This document shows positions 25,707 through 34,530 of a stretch of 64,000 nucleotides of DNA, piece by piece. Source of the stretch: Azospirillum formosense. Lineage in GTDB: Bacteria > Pseudomonadota > Alphaproteobacteria > Azospirillales > Azospirillaceae. The position numbers and the translations under genes were made by a program. The DNA is taken from the NCBI RefSeq assembly GCF_040500525.1, contig NZ_CP159403.1, positions 635,001-699,000 on the forward strand. The letters are read 5' to 3'. Under the pieces are notes generated by a model that made no database searches, was not told the origin of the DNA, and saw only the letters and a program-made list of their open reading frames with translations. Position 1 is the stretch's first letter; every line of letters begins with the position of its first letter.

Positions 25707-26843
25707 ATGGCGCGCGAAAGGGCGTGGTTGGAATCGTCGCGCGCCGGCGACGGTGAGTGGCGGCTGACGGCTCTCGGCCATTGGGACCTGAAGGCCGCGG
25801 GCGGGCTCTCGGGCACGCTCGACGGCTTCGCGCTGGACGGCGGCGGGGCGGTCAGCCTCGACCTGTCGCGGCTGGACGCCATGGACACGGTCGGCGCCTA
25901 TCTGCTGTCCGCCCTGTCCGACCGGCTGAAGGCGGCGGGCCACGGCGTCGATCTGGCCGCCATCCGCCCGGAGCACGCCGCCCTGTTCGAGGCCGTGCGC
26001 GAGGTCGGCCCCCCGCCGGTCGAGCGGGCGGAGACGCACCACCCCATCCTCGACATGCTGGAGCGCACCGGTCGCACCGCCGTCGACGGGCTGCGCGAGG
26101 GGCGGGACCTGCTGTCCTTCCTCGGCCTCATCGCGATCACCTTCGGGCGGCTGATCGTCAACCCGCGCCGGCTGCGCTTCCGCTCGGTGATGTTCCACAT
26201 CGAGCAGACCGGGCTGAACGCCCTGCCGATCCTCGGGCTGCTGTCCTTCCTGATCGGCGTGGTGCTGGCCTTCCAGGGGGCGGACCAGCTCCGCCGCTTC
26301 GGGGCGGAGCTGTTCGTGGTCAATCTGCTGGGCGTGTCGATCCTGCGCGAGATCGGCATCCTGATGACCGCGATCATCGTGGCCGGGCGCTCCGGCTCCG
26401 CCTTCACCGCGCAGATCGGCACCATGAAGGTGAACCAGGAGGTGGACGCCATCAGCACGCTGGGCCTGGACGTGGTGGAGCTTCTGGTGGTGCCGCGCGC
26501 GCTGGCCCTGATGATCACCCTGCCGCTGCTCGCCTTCTACGCCGACATCATGGGCCTGTTCGGCGGTGCCGTGATGAGCTACGCGACGCTGGACATCACC
26601 TTCGGGCAGTTCATCCGCCAGCTTCACGGCGCCGTCACGCTGCCGCATTTCCTGGTTGGACTGGTGAAGGCGCCGGTCTTCGCGCTGGTGATCGCCATGG
26701 TCGGCTGCTACGAGGGGCTGAAGGTTTCCGGCAGCGCCGAGAGCGTGGGCACGCTGACGACCAAGTCGGTGGTGGAGTCCATCTTCCTGGTGATCGTCCT
26801 GGACGCGGTGTTCTCCGTCCTGTTCTCCTTCCTCAGGCTGTGA
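25707..26843 (+). CDS. mlaE: MlaE-family lipid ABC transporter permease with N-terminal STAS domain
   Basis: 378 residues. Residues about 10-105 form a STAS domain ([26 protein letters not shown]), and residues about 120-378 an MlaE permease: [38 protein letters not shown], then [37 protein letters not shown], the family signature. E. coli carries the STAS partner separately as MlaB; here it is fused. The start ATG 25707 has AGGA six bases upstream; ATG 25659 is an alternative. First gene of a four-gene operon for trafficking phospholipid or other lipid between outer and inner membrane. Confidence 0.94.
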   Translation: MARERAWLESSRAGDGEWRLTALGHWDLKAAGGLSGTLDGFALDGGGAVSLDLSRLDAMDTVGAYLLSALSDRLKAAGHGVDLAAIRPEHAALFEAVREVGPPPVERAETHHPILDMLERTGRTAVDGLREGRDLLSFLGLIAITFGRLIVNPRRLRFRSVMFHIEQTGLNALPILGLLSFLIGVVLAFQGADQLRRFGAELFVVNLLGVSILREIGILMTAIIVAGRSGSAFTAQIGTMKVNQEVDAISTLGLDVVELLVVPRALALMITLPLLAFYADIMGLFGGAVMSYATLDITFGQFIRQLHGAVTLPHFLVGLVKAPVFALVIAMVGCYEGLKVSGSAESVGTLTTKSVVESIFLVIVLDAVFSVLFSFLRL

Positions 26844-26849
26844 GGGACC

Positions 26850-27647
26850 GTGGCGCCTTTCGACGATGACCAGCGGACCGGTGCCCAGGACGTGGTGATC
26901 CGCGTGCGCGGGCTGGTCACGCGCTTCGGCCCGCAGGTGGTCCATGACGGGCTCGACCTCGACGTGCGGCGGGGCGAGGTGCTGGGCGTGGTCGGCGGCT
27001 CCGGCACGGGCAAGTCGGTCCTGCTCAAGGAGATCCTCGGCCTGATCCGCCCGGCGGACGGCCGGATCGAGCTGCTGGGCCGCGACACCGCCGACCTGCC
27101 GGAGCGCGAGCGGGTGGCGCTCCAGGCGCGCACCGGCGTGCTGTTCCAGAACGGCGCGCTGTTCAGCTCGATGACCGTGGCGCAGAACGTCATGGTCCCG
27201 CTGCGCGAGCACACCGACCTCTCGGCGGCGTTGTCGGCGGAGATCGCGCGGGTGAAGATCGCCATGTCCGGCCTGCCGTCCAACGCCGGGGCGAAGTTCC
27301 CGTCGGAGCTGTCGGGCGGCATGATCAAGCGCGCCGGGCTGGCCCGCGCGCTGGCCCTCGACCCCGACATCCTGTTCCTGGACGAGCCGACCGCCGGGCT
27401 GGACCCGATCGGCGCCGCCGCCTTCGACCAGCTCATCCGCAACCTTCAGCGCAGCCTGGGGCTGACCGTCTTCATGGTCACCCACGATCTGGACAGCCTG
27501 ACCTCCATCTGCGACCGCATCGCCGTCCTGGTGGACAAGAAGATTCGCGTGGGCACGCTGGAGGAGCATCTCCGCGACCCGCATCCCTGGATTCACGACT
27601 ATTTCCACGGACCGCGCGGCCGCGCCGCGCGCCATGCAGAAAGCTGA
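26850..27647 (+). CDS. mlaF: MlaF-type ABC ATPase for lipid transport
   Basis: 265-residue ATPase partner of the preceding permease. Walker A GGSGTGKS, signature LSGGMIKRAGLARAL (the M-I-K-R-A form typical of MlaF/Ttg2A), Walker B ILFLDEPTAGLDP and H-loop MVTHDL are all present. It begins with GTG six bases after the mlaE stop, preceded by GAGG. The C-terminal extension after the H-loop (GTLEEHLRDPHPWIHDYFHGPRGRAA) corresponds to the MlaF C-terminal segment that contacts the second subunit. Soluble component at the inner face of the membrane. Confidence 0.95.
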   Translation: MAPFDDDQRTGAQDVVIRVRGLVTRFGPQVVHDGLDLDVRRGEVLGVVGGSGTGKSVLLKEILGLIRPADGRIELLGRDTADLPERERVALQARTGVLFQNGALFSSMTVAQNVMVPLREHTDLSAALSAEIARVKIAMSGLPSNAGAKFPSELSGGMIKRAGLARALALDPDILFLDEPTAGLDPIGAAAFDQLIRNLQRSLGLTVFMVTHDLDSLTSICDRIAVLVDKKIRVGTLEEHLRDPHPWIHDYFHGPRGRAARHAES

Positions 27648-27656
27648 CCGGACGCC

Positions 27657-28616
27657 ATGGAAACCCGCACCAGCTACATCCTCGTGGGCAGCTTCGTGTT
27701 GGCCTTGCTCGCCGGCCTCTTCGTCTTCACGGTCTGGGTCGCCAAGATCCAGCTCGAGGAGACGCGCCAGCCCTATTACATCTACTTCACCGGCTCGGTG
27801 ACCGGCCTTCAGGAGGGCAGCCCGGTGCGCTACCGCGGCATTCCCGTGGGCACGGCGACCGACATCCGCCTGGACCCCAACGACGTCAGCCGCGTGCGCG
27901 TGCGGATCGAGGTGCAGGAAGGCACGCCGATCAAGACCGATTCCATCGCCTCGCTGGAGGTGCAGGGGATCACCGGCGGCGCCTATGTCCAGATTTCCGG
28001 CGGCACGGAGATGAGCGAGCTTCTGCGCACCGCCCATGACGGCGGCATCCCGGTGATCCCATCGCGTCCGTCCTCGCTGACGGTGTTCGTCGACGCCGCG
28101 CCGCAGCTTCTCAACCGCGCACTGGACCTGACCAACCGGGTGGCCGACCTGCTGACGCCGCAGAACCAGGCGGCCATCGCCGAGATCCTGGCCAACACGC
28201 GCACGCTGACCGGCGAACTGGCCCGCGCCAGCCAGGGGCTGGACGGCACGCTCGCCCAGGCCAACCGGACGCTCCAGGGCTTCGAGACGGTCGGGCCGCA
28301 GCTCGGCCAGACGATGGAGCAGGCGCAGCGCACGCTGGCCGCGGTGGAGAGCGGCACCAAGACGCTGACCGGCGACCTGCACACGCTGGCCGGATCGCTG
28401 AACAAGACCGCCAACCAGCTCAACGCGATGATCGGCGAGAACCGCGGGGCGATCCGCGACTTCACCGGCGGCGGGCTGTACGAGATGACCTTGCTGATCT
28501 CGCAGTTGCGCGACCTGTCGGGACAATTGTCCCGCGTCGTCACGCGGATCGAGAACGACCCGTCGAACTTCCTGTTCGGCGGAACCCGCCAGGGCGTGGA
28601 GGTGCGTGGACGATGA
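27657..28616 (+). CDS. mlaD: MlaD/MCE-domain periplasmic lipid-binding protein
   Basis: 319 residues with one N-terminal transmembrane anchor (SYILVGSFVLALLAGLFVFTVWVA) and an MCE domain (YYIYFTGSVTGLQEGSPVRYRGIPVGTATDIRL to about residue 120) that makes the hexameric hydrophobic pore. Unlike E. coli MlaD (about 183 residues) it has a long C-terminal coiled-coil region (about residues 150-290, TRTLTGELARASQGLDGTLAQANRTL) like other alphaproteobacterial and PqiB/Mce-like members. Starts nine bases after mlaF and overlaps the next gene by four bases. Confidence 0.95.
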   Translation: METRTSYILVGSFVLALLAGLFVFTVWVAKIQLEETRQPYYIYFTGSVTGLQEGSPVRYRGIPVGTATDIRLDPNDVSRVRVRIEVQEGTPIKTDSIASLEVQGITGGAYVQISGGTEMSELLRTAHDGGIPVIPSRPSSLTVFVDAAPQLLNRALDLTNRVADLLTPQNQAAIAEILANTRTLTGELARASQGLDGTLAQANRTLQGFETVGPQLGQTMEQAQRTLAAVESGTKTLTGDLHTLAGSLNKTANQLNAMIGENRGAIRDFTGGGLYEMTLLISQLRDLSGQLSRVVTRIENDPSNFLFGGTRQGVEVRGR

Positions 28617-29278
28617 TGAGCCGTTTGATGAAGGGGTTGGGGGCGGCGCTGCTGTCGGTCGGCCTGTTGACCGGCTGCGCGGCGCTGAACCCCACCGCGC
28701 CCAGCCTCTACACGCTGACGCCGGGAACCGTGGAGGAGTCCGGGTTGCCGCCGGTGCGCTGGCAATTGCTGGTGGAGCCGCCGGCGGCCAGCGCGGGAAT
28801 CGACACGCCGCGCATCGCGGTCACCCGCTCCGCCACCGCCCTCGACTACTTCGCCGGGGTGTCCTGGGCCGACCGGGCGCCGAACATGGTGCAGGGTCTG
28901 ATCGTCCAGTCCTTTGAGGACAGCCGGCGGATCGTCTCGGTCGGGCGGGATTCCGCGGGCTTGCGCTCCGACTTCCTGCTGAAGACCGAATTGCGCGACT
29001 TCCAGGCGGAATTCAGCGACGCCAGCGCCACGGCTCCGGACCGGGTGCGGGTGCGGCTGTCGGCCAAGCTGGTCGCCATGCCCCAGCGGACCATCGAGGC
29101 GGGCGAGACCTTCGACGCCGTGGTCCCGGTGCGCGGGTCGGACTTCAGCGACGTGATCGCCGCCTTCAACACGGCGCTCGGTCAGGTGGAGGGCGCGCTG
29201 GTGGACTGGACCCTGCGGCGGGGCGAGGCGGTGTTTCGCGCCGACGCCGGCCGTTCGGGTACGGCTGGCGTCCGTTGA
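28613..29278 (+). CDS. ABC-type transport auxiliary lipoprotein
   Basis: 221 residues (220 if ATG 28616 is used). A lipoprotein signal peptide is clear, with lipobox LLTGC around residues 18-22, so the mature protein is membrane-anchored in the periplasm. The rest matches the ABC_trans_aux/PqiC-like (DUF330) family: PSLYTLTPG, RIAVTRSATALDYFAGVSWADRAPNMVQGLIVQSFEDS and a strand-rich C-terminal half. In such operons it is the outer-membrane-side component of the Mla/Mce lipid transporter. The ATGATGA overlap with mlaD shows translational coupling. Last gene of the operon. Confidence 0.9.
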   Translation: MMSRLMKGLGAALLSVGLLTGCAALNPTAPSLYTLTPGTVEESGLPPVRWQLLVEPPAASAGIDTPRIAVTRSATALDYFAGVSWADRAPNMVQGLIVQSFEDSRRIVSVGRDSAGLRSDFLLKTELRDFQAEFSDASATAPDRVRVRLSAKLVAMPQRTIEAGETFDAVVPVRGSDFSDVIAAFNTALGQVEGALVDWTLRRGEAVFRADAGRSGTAGVR

Positions 29279-29359
29279 GGAAAGCGCTTGCTATGCGTAC
29301 AAAGCCTCATACGTAATAGGGATGTGGGATGGGCTGGGGCTGACGGGGCAGAGCATCCG

Positions 29360-30121
29360 ATGATGGAGCTTTCGGAGCTTTCGCGCGACGAATTGCAGGC
29401 GATGTCGGAGGCCGCGCGGGAGGTCCGGCTGTGCCAGCGGGTGCTCGCCAAGACCGGCGACACGGTGGTGGGGGAACTGCTGCGCGGGCACGGCACGCTC
29501 TACGAATGGCGGCACTATCCGCCGGGCGACGTCTACGACGCCGAATACCACGCCCAGTATTATTACCACTGCCACCCCGAGGACGAGCGGCCCGACGGCG
29601 AGCACGGGCACTTCCACACCTTCCTGCGCCCGCTGGGCATGCCGCCGGGCATGGAGCCGGTGCGGCTGCGCGATTACGAGGAACCGGACAACCCGAACGA
29701 CGCGCTGTCCCATCTGGTGGGGATCGCCATGGACGTGGCGGGCCAGCCGGTGCGCCTGTTCACGACGAACCGTTGGGTGACCGGGGAGACCTGGTACGCG
29801 GCCGACGACGTGATCCGCATGCTCGACAGCTTCACGGTGGACCACGCCCGGCCGTCCTGGCCGGCGAACCGCTGGATCACCGCCATGATGCGGCTGTTCC
29901 GGCCACAGATTCTCAGCCTGTTGCAGGAGCGCGACCGGACGGTCTCCGCCTGGAGCGACCGTCATCCGGACGGCTGGGTCTATGAGGACCGGTCGCTGGA
30001 GGTGACGTCGCAGATTTTGATCTCGGTGGAGGAGCAGATCGCCGCGGTGGATCACGCGTTGCGCGGCGTGCGGCGGCGGTCCTCCGTGCTGCCGGAACCG
30101 CCGCGCTTCGTCACGCCGTAA
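29360..30121 (+). CDS. Conserved hypothetical protein
   Basis: 253 residues, no signal peptide or membrane segment, hence probably cytoplasmic. Notable is a His/Tyr-rich stretch (YEWRHYPPGDVYDAEYHAQYYYHCHPEDERPDGEHGHFHTFLR, given here only as position about residues 45-90) containing CHPED and EHGHFH, which could bind a metal. I do not recognise a named domain with certainty. The frame is open from 29288 (TTG) but the double ATG at 29360/29363 is the more natural start; the ribosome-binding site is poor. It lies between the lipid-transport operon and the convergent rpoH gene. Confidence 0.75.
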   Translation: MMELSELSRDELQAMSEAAREVRLCQRVLAKTGDTVVGELLRGHGTLYEWRHYPPGDVYDAEYHAQYYYHCHPEDERPDGEHGHFHTFLRPLGMPPGMEPVRLRDYEEPDNPNDALSHLVGIAMDVAGQPVRLFTTNRWVTGETWYAADDVIRMLDSFTVDHARPSWPANRWITAMMRLFRPQILSLLQERDRTVSAWSDRHPDGWVYEDRSLEVTSQILISVEEQIAAVDHALRGVRRRSSVLPEPPRFVTP

Positions 30122-30146
30122 CGCGCCGCGCGGAAGCCGCCGCCGG

Positions 30147-31046
30147 TCAAACCGGCAGCAGCGCCTTGCCCGTGCTTCCCGGAACCTGCCGGGCCTGGGC
30201 CATCACCGCCTTCTGGACCTTCTCGAAGGCGCGCACCTCGAGCTGGCGCACGCGCTCGCGCGAGACGTGGAAGTGCTGGCTCAGCTCCTCCAGGGTCAGC
30301 GGCTCGTCGCGCAGGCGGCGGGCCACCAAGATCTGACGCTCGCGGTCATCCAGGACGCCCAGCCCCAGCTTGAGGAAATGCTGGCGGCGCTTGCGCTCCT
30401 GCGCACCGGCCAGGATCGCCTCCTGATCGGGGCTCTCGTCGGCGAGCAGGTCCAGCCATTCGCTGTCGCCGTCCTCGGCGAGCGTGGCGTTCAGCGAGCG
30501 GTCGGTGCCCAAACGGCGGTTCATCTCGATCACGTCGGCCTGGGAGACGTCCAGCGTCGTCGCAATGCTCTCCACCGCCTCCGGCGACAGGTCGCCGCCG
30601 AAGGTGCCGTTCTCGGCGTCCTGAAGCTGCGCCTTCAGCCGGCGCAGGCTGAAGAACAGCTTCTTCTGGGCCGCCGTGGTGCCGATCTTCACCAGCGACC
30701 AGTTGTGCAGCACATACTCCTGGATCGCCGCCCGGATCCACCAGGACGCGTAGGTGGCGAAGCGGAAACCCTTGTCCGGGTCGAACTTCTGCGCCGCCTG
30801 CATGACGCCGACGTTGCCCTCGGCGATCAGGTCGGACAGCGGCAGACCGTAGCCCTGATAGCCGCGGGCCATTTTGAAAACGAGCCGGAGGTGGCTGCCG
30901 ATCAGCTTGTCGAGGGCGCGGCGGTCCTGCCGCTCCCGCCAGCGGATGGCGAGGTCGCGTTCCTGCTCGGGGGTGAGGTAGTCGTACTTGCGGGTTTCTT
31001 TTAGAAAGAGGGTGAGGGGTTCGCCAGAAACTGCCAGTTCCGTCAA
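30147..31046 (-). CDS. rpoH: RNA polymerase sigma-32 factor (heat shock)
   Basis: 299-residue group 3 sigma factor. Region 2 is seen in LVFKMARGYQGYGLPLSDLIAEGNVGVMQAAQKFDPDKGFRFATYASWWIRAAIQEYVL, immediately followed by the RpoH-specific stretch WSLVKIGTTAAQKKLFFSLR (RpoH box), and region 4 has LTLEELSQHFHVSRERVRQLEVRAFEKVQ. Directs RNA polymerase to heat-shock promoters; alphaproteobacteria often carry several copies. The start is taken as TTG 31046 because AGGAG lies seven bases upstream; a GTG at 31082 is open but has no site and would swallow the ribosome-binding site. Confidence 0.95.
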   Translation of the reverse strand: MTELAVSGEPLTLFLKETRKYDYLTPEQERDLAIRWRERQDRRALDKLIGSHLRLVFKMARGYQGYGLPLSDLIAEGNVGVMQAAQKFDPDKGFRFATYASWWIRAAIQEYVLHNWSLVKIGTTAAQKKLFFSLRRLKAQLQDAENGTFGGDLSPEAVESIATTLDVSQADVIEMNRRLGTDRSLNATLAEDGDSEWLDLLADESPDQEAILAGAQERKRRQHFLKLGLGVLDDRERQILVARRLRDEPLTLEELSQHFHVSRERVRQLEVRAFEKVQKAVMAQARQVPGSTGKALLPV

Positions 31047-31093
31047 AGAGCTTCTCCTGATTCCGGCATCCTCGGGAAACACCCTGCAATGGA

Positions 31094-31132
31094 CCGATGC
31101 CCCCCGGCCCGGCTGGCCGGCGGGGCCATCGG
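31094..31132 (-). promoter_or_regulatory. Long stable hairpin in rpoH leader
   Basis: CCGATG (31094-31099) pairs with CATCGG (31127-31132), CCCC (31100-31103) with GGGG (31122-31125) and CCGGCC (31104-31109) with GGCCGG (31115-31120), with two single-base bulges and a five-base loop. In the rpoH mRNA it lies 48 bases before the TTG start, so it could affect translation or mRNA stability. Role inferred from position. Confidence 0.45.
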
Positions 31133-31195
31133 AGCGGGGTGTGATCGGCTGTGGCCCAGGGCCGGCCGTGACTGTGTGGATGTCGGCAAGAGCTT

Positions 31196-31224
31196 AGAAA
31201 TAAGAGGTCGCCGCCGCGGTTCAA
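31196..31224 (-). promoter_or_regulatory. Candidate rpoH promoter
   Basis: On the minus strand, TTGAAC (31224-31219), 17-base spacer, ATTTCT (31201-31196), preceded by C, so CTTGAAC also matches a sigma-32-like -35. The predicted start near 31188 would give a leader of about 140 bases including the long hairpin. By eye only. Confidence 0.35.
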
Positions 31225-31345
31225 GGGGTCGGGGGAAAGAAAGTATCCGCAGCCGGAAAACGGGAACTCCCCGGGACAGGCCGCGTTGGGGGTCGGTTGG
31301 GCCGCCTGGAATCGGCCCTGTGACCGCCAACGGAGGACCGCGGCC

Positions 31346-32755
31346 ATGGACCTCGATCCGCTGCTTCTGTCACGAATCCAGTTCGCTTTCGTGATTTCTT
31401 TTCACATTCTTTTCCCATCTTTTACGGTGGGGCTGGCCTGCTGGATCGCGGTTCTGGAGGCGCGTTGGCTGATCACCGGCAAGGCTCTGTATCGCAGCCT
31501 GTCGGAATTCTGGACGCGGATCTTCGCCATCTCCTTCGGCATGGGCGTGGTCTCGGGAATCGTGATGACCTACCAGTTCGGCACCAACTGGAGCCGCTGG
31601 TCCGACATCGTGGGCAACGTGCTGGGTCCGCTGATCCAGTACGAGGTGGTGACCGCCTTCTTCCTGGAAGCCGCTTTCCTCGGCATTTTGCTGTTCGGGC
31701 GGGACCGCGTGCCGCGGGGCATCCATTTCCTGGCGGCCGTGCTGGTGGCCACCGGCACGGTGCTGTCCTCCTTCTGGATTTTGTCGGCGAACAGCTGGAT
31801 GCACACCCCGGCGGGGGCGGAACTGCGCGACGGGCGGTTCTTCGTCACCGATTGGTGGGCGGTGGTCTTCAACCCCTCCTTCCCCTACCGGCTGGCCCAC
31901 ATGCTGACCGCGATGTTCCTGACCACCGGATTCGTGGTGGCCGGCATCAGCGCCTTCTACCTGCTGCGCAACCGCTTCCTGGAACACGCGCGGGTCGGGC
32001 TCAGCATGTCGCTGGCCCTCATCACCATCCTGGCGCCGTTGCAGATCTTCCTCGGCGACCTGCACGGGCTGAACACGCTGGAGCACCAGCCGGCCAAGAT
32101 CGCCGCGATGGAGGGCCATTGGGAGGGCGGGGCACGGGCGCCGCTGATCCTGTTCGCCATCCCCGACAACGAGGCCGAGACCAACCACGCGGAAATCGCC
32201 ATCCCCGCGCTGTCGAGCCTTATCCTGACCCACGAGTGGGACGGGGTGGTCCCGGGCCTGAAGAACTTCCCGGTGGCGGACCGTCCCAACCCGGAAATCC
32301 TGTTCTGGACCTTCCGCATCATGGTGGCCATCGGCGTGGTCATGCTGACGGTGGCGCTGATCCATCTGGTGCAGCGGGTGCGGGGGAGGCTCTACAGCCC
32401 GAACTGGTTCCACAAGCTTCTGGTCGGCTGCATGCCGCTGGGCTTCATCGCCATCCTCGCCGGCTGGTTCACCACCGAGATCGGGCGCCAGCCCTGGGTG
32501 GTCTACGGGATGATCCGCACGGCGGACGCGGTGACCCCCGCCCTGACCGGCGGCGCGGTGCTGACCTCGCTGATCGTCTTCATGGTGGTCTACACGGTCA
32601 TCTACGGGGCCGGGACCTACTACCTGTTCCGGCTGCTGACCATCGGGCCGGCGCGGCTGAACGACGAGGATCTGGAGATTCCGGCGGTGGCTCAGGGTCA
32701 CCAGCCGAAGCGGCCCCTGTCGGTGCCCGGCGAATCCATCGAACCCGCGGAGTGA
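31346..32755 (+). CDS. cydA: Cytochrome bd-type quinol oxidase subunit I (CIO-like)
   Basis: 469-residue membrane oxidase subunit that oxidises quinol and binds the haems of the bd-type complex. The N-terminus LSRIQFAFVISFHILFPSFTVGLACW contains the conserved His ligand, and TTEIGRQPWVVYGMIRTADAVTP is the conserved region after the Q loop. It is shorter than E. coli CydA (522), consistent with the short Q-loop of the cyanide-insensitive CioA type. About nine membrane helices. The start at ATG 31346 has GGAGG ten bases upstream. It forms a two-gene operon with subunit II and would serve respiration at low oxygen or when the haem-copper oxidases are inhibited. Confidence 0.95.
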   Translation: MDLDPLLLSRIQFAFVISFHILFPSFTVGLACWIAVLEARWLITGKALYRSLSEFWTRIFAISFGMGVVSGIVMTYQFGTNWSRWSDIVGNVLGPLIQYEVVTAFFLEAAFLGILLFGRDRVPRGIHFLAAVLVATGTVLSSFWILSANSWMHTPAGAELRDGRFFVTDWWAVVFNPSFPYRLAHMLTAMFLTTGFVVAGISAFYLLRNRFLEHARVGLSMSLALITILAPLQIFLGDLHGLNTLEHQPAKIAAMEGHWEGGARAPLILFAIPDNEAETNHAEIAIPALSSLILTHEWDGVVPGLKNFPVADRPNPEILFWTFRIMVAIGVVMLTVALIHLVQRVRGRLYSPNWFHKLLVGCMPLGFIAILAGWFTTEIGRQPWVVYGMIRTADAVTPALTGGAVLTSLIVFMVVYTVIYGAGTYYLFRLLTIGPARLNDEDLEIPAVAQGHQPKRPLSVPGESIEPAE

Positions 32756-32760
32756 CGTCC

Positions 32761-33768
32761 ATGGAAGGCAGCCTGCTGACCCTCGCCTGGGTCGCCATCG
32801 TCGGTTTCGCCGTCTTCATGTATGTGCTGATGGACGGCTTCGACCTCGGCATCGGAATCCTCTACCCCTTCGCCCCCAGCGAGGAGGCGCGGGACGTCAT
32901 GATGAACTCCGTGGCGCCGGTCTGGGACTTCAACGAGACGTGGCTGATCCTCGGCGGGGCGGGGCTGTTCGCGGCCTTTCCCATCGCCTACGCCGTTGTC
33001 CTGCCGGCCATGTATCTGCCGCTGCTGGTGATGCTGATCGCGCTGGTCTTCCGCGGAGTCGCCTTCGAGTTCCGCTTCAAGGCGCGGAGCAGCCGCCATC
33101 TGTGGAACAAGGCCTTCTTCCTGGGCTCGCTGCTCGCCACCTTCGCGCAGGGGGTGGTCCTCGGCTCCTTCATCCAGGGGATCGAGGTCGAGGGGCGCAA
33201 CTTCGCCGGGACCATGCTGGACTGGCTGACTCCCTTCAGCCTGTTCTGCGGCGTGGCCCTGATCGCCGGCTACGCGCTGCTGGGAAGCACCTGGCTGATC
33301 TGGCGGACCATCGGCATCCTGCAGGACTGGTGCTTCCGCGTGGCGCGGCGGCTCCTCATCGTCGTGCTGGTTCTGGTCGCGGCGGTCAGCCTGTGGACGC
33401 CCTTTCTGGACGCCTCCATCGCCGCGCGCTGGTTCTCGGTTCCCAACATCCTGCTGCTGTCCCCGGTGCCGCTGATGGTCGGCTTCCTGGCCTTCGGCCT
33501 GTGGCGCGCGCTGGACGAGGGGCGGGAGGTGCTGCCCTTCGCCTTCGCCATGGGGCTGTTCGCCCTGTCCTATCTAGGTCTGGCGATCAGCCTGTGGCCG
33601 GTGCTGATCCCGCCGGGCATCACCATCTGGCAGGCGGCTGCCCCACCGGAGACCCAGGTCTTCCTGCTGATCGGCATGGCCTTCCTGATCCCGACGATCC
33701 TGATCTACACCGCCTACAGCTATTGGGTTTTCCGCGGCAAGGTGACGGGGGCCATCGGTTATCATTGA
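32761..33768 (+). CDS. cydB: Cytochrome bd-type quinol oxidase subunit II
   Basis: 335-residue multi-helix membrane protein. The opening LAWVAIVGFAVFMYVLMDGFDLGIGILYPF, then VAPVWDFNETWLILGGAGLFAAFP and FRGVAFEFRFKA are hallmark sequences of CydB/CioB. It starts five bases after the cydA stop and is co-transcribed with it. Length is normal for the CIO branch. No cydX-like small gene and no cydCD maturation genes are seen nearby. The next gene begins after a short repeated ATTGATGGCG sequence. Confidence 0.95.
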   Translation: MEGSLLTLAWVAIVGFAVFMYVLMDGFDLGIGILYPFAPSEEARDVMMNSVAPVWDFNETWLILGGAGLFAAFPIAYAVVLPAMYLPLLVMLIALVFRGVAFEFRFKARSSRHLWNKAFFLGSLLATFAQGVVLGSFIQGIEVEGRNFAGTMLDWLTPFSLFCGVALIAGYALLGSTWLIWRTIGILQDWCFRVARRLLIVVLVLVAAVSLWTPFLDASIAARWFSVPNILLLSPVPLMVGFLAFGLWRALDEGREVLPFAFAMGLFALSYLGLAISLWPVLIPPGITIWQAAAPPETQVFLLIGMAFLIPTILIYTAYSYWVFRGKVTGAIGYH

Positions 33769-33855
33769 TGGCGATTGTCATTGATGGCGGCGACCATTGA
33801 GAACCCGCGTGACGCTGGCGTACAACAGCCGACCCCTTTCGACGGAGACCGCGCC

Positions 33856-34530
33856 ATGACCCCAGACACCGCCCCGGACATCAGCTTCGCCGAGGTGATG
33901 CTGCGCAAGGGCGCGGAGCTGCTGCAGGACACGATGCCGGAGGACTCGGCGGAGGAGGCGGTGAACATCATGGCGCGCCGTCTCGCCATCGCCGCGACGA
34001 TGGACGCGCCGCTGGTTGTCCACGCCGAGGGCGGCGGGCGTCCGGAGATGTTCGAGGAGGCGATGCGGCTGGCCGGAGTCTCCGCGGGGGAGCGCGCCGC
34101 CGCCCTGGCCGAGGCCCGGCAGGCCGAGCGCGCCGTGGTGTTCGAGTTCGACGGCACCGGCCCGCTGACCGGCAACCGCGTGGTCGCCGCGGTGATCCGG
34201 CCCGAGGACCGGCCGGATCTTCTGGAGGCCTACATCGCCATCGGGCGTCTGCGCGACGGCGCCGCCCAGGTGACCGTCGCCCCGGCGACCCTGCGTCTCG
34301 ACGCCCGCGCGCTGGGCGAGACGCTGGCGCTGATCGGTCCGGCGGCGCAGCACAGCGTCAACGCCGCCAACGCCGCCATGGCCCACGCGGCGGGGATCAC
34401 CGCCCTGCCGGGGCACGAGCTGGACAGCCTGCCGGGCGCCCTGGTCGCGCTCTACTGGCACGCCTTCTGCCTGTCCTCGGCCCGCTCCCGGCTGCGCCCC
34501 ACCGGACCGAACGCGCCGACCCTGCATTGA
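33856..34530 (+). CDS. Hypothetical protein upstream of the glycosylation island
   Basis: 224 residues, soluble, Ala-rich and acidic, with predicted alternating helices and no signal peptide. ISFAEVMLRKGAELLQDTMPEDSAEEAVNIMARR opens the protein. I do not recognise a domain. The frame is open from 33775 and other ATGs exist at 33775 and 33784; ATG 33856 is preferred because GGAGA lies about eight bases upstream. Its stop overlaps a possible TTG start of pseG, so it is probably co-transcribed with the nonulosonic-acid genes and may belong to them. Confidence 0.65.
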   Translation: MTPDTAPDISFAEVMLRKGAELLQDTMPEDSAEEAVNIMARRLAIAATMDAPLVVHAEGGGRPEMFEEAMRLAGVSAGERAAALAEARQAERAVVFEFDGTGPLTGNRVVAAVIRPEDRPDLLEAYIAIGRLRDGAAQVTVAPATLRLDARALGETLALIGPAAQHSVNAANAAMAHAAGITALPGHELDSLPGALVALYWHAFCLSSARSRLRPTGPNAPTLH

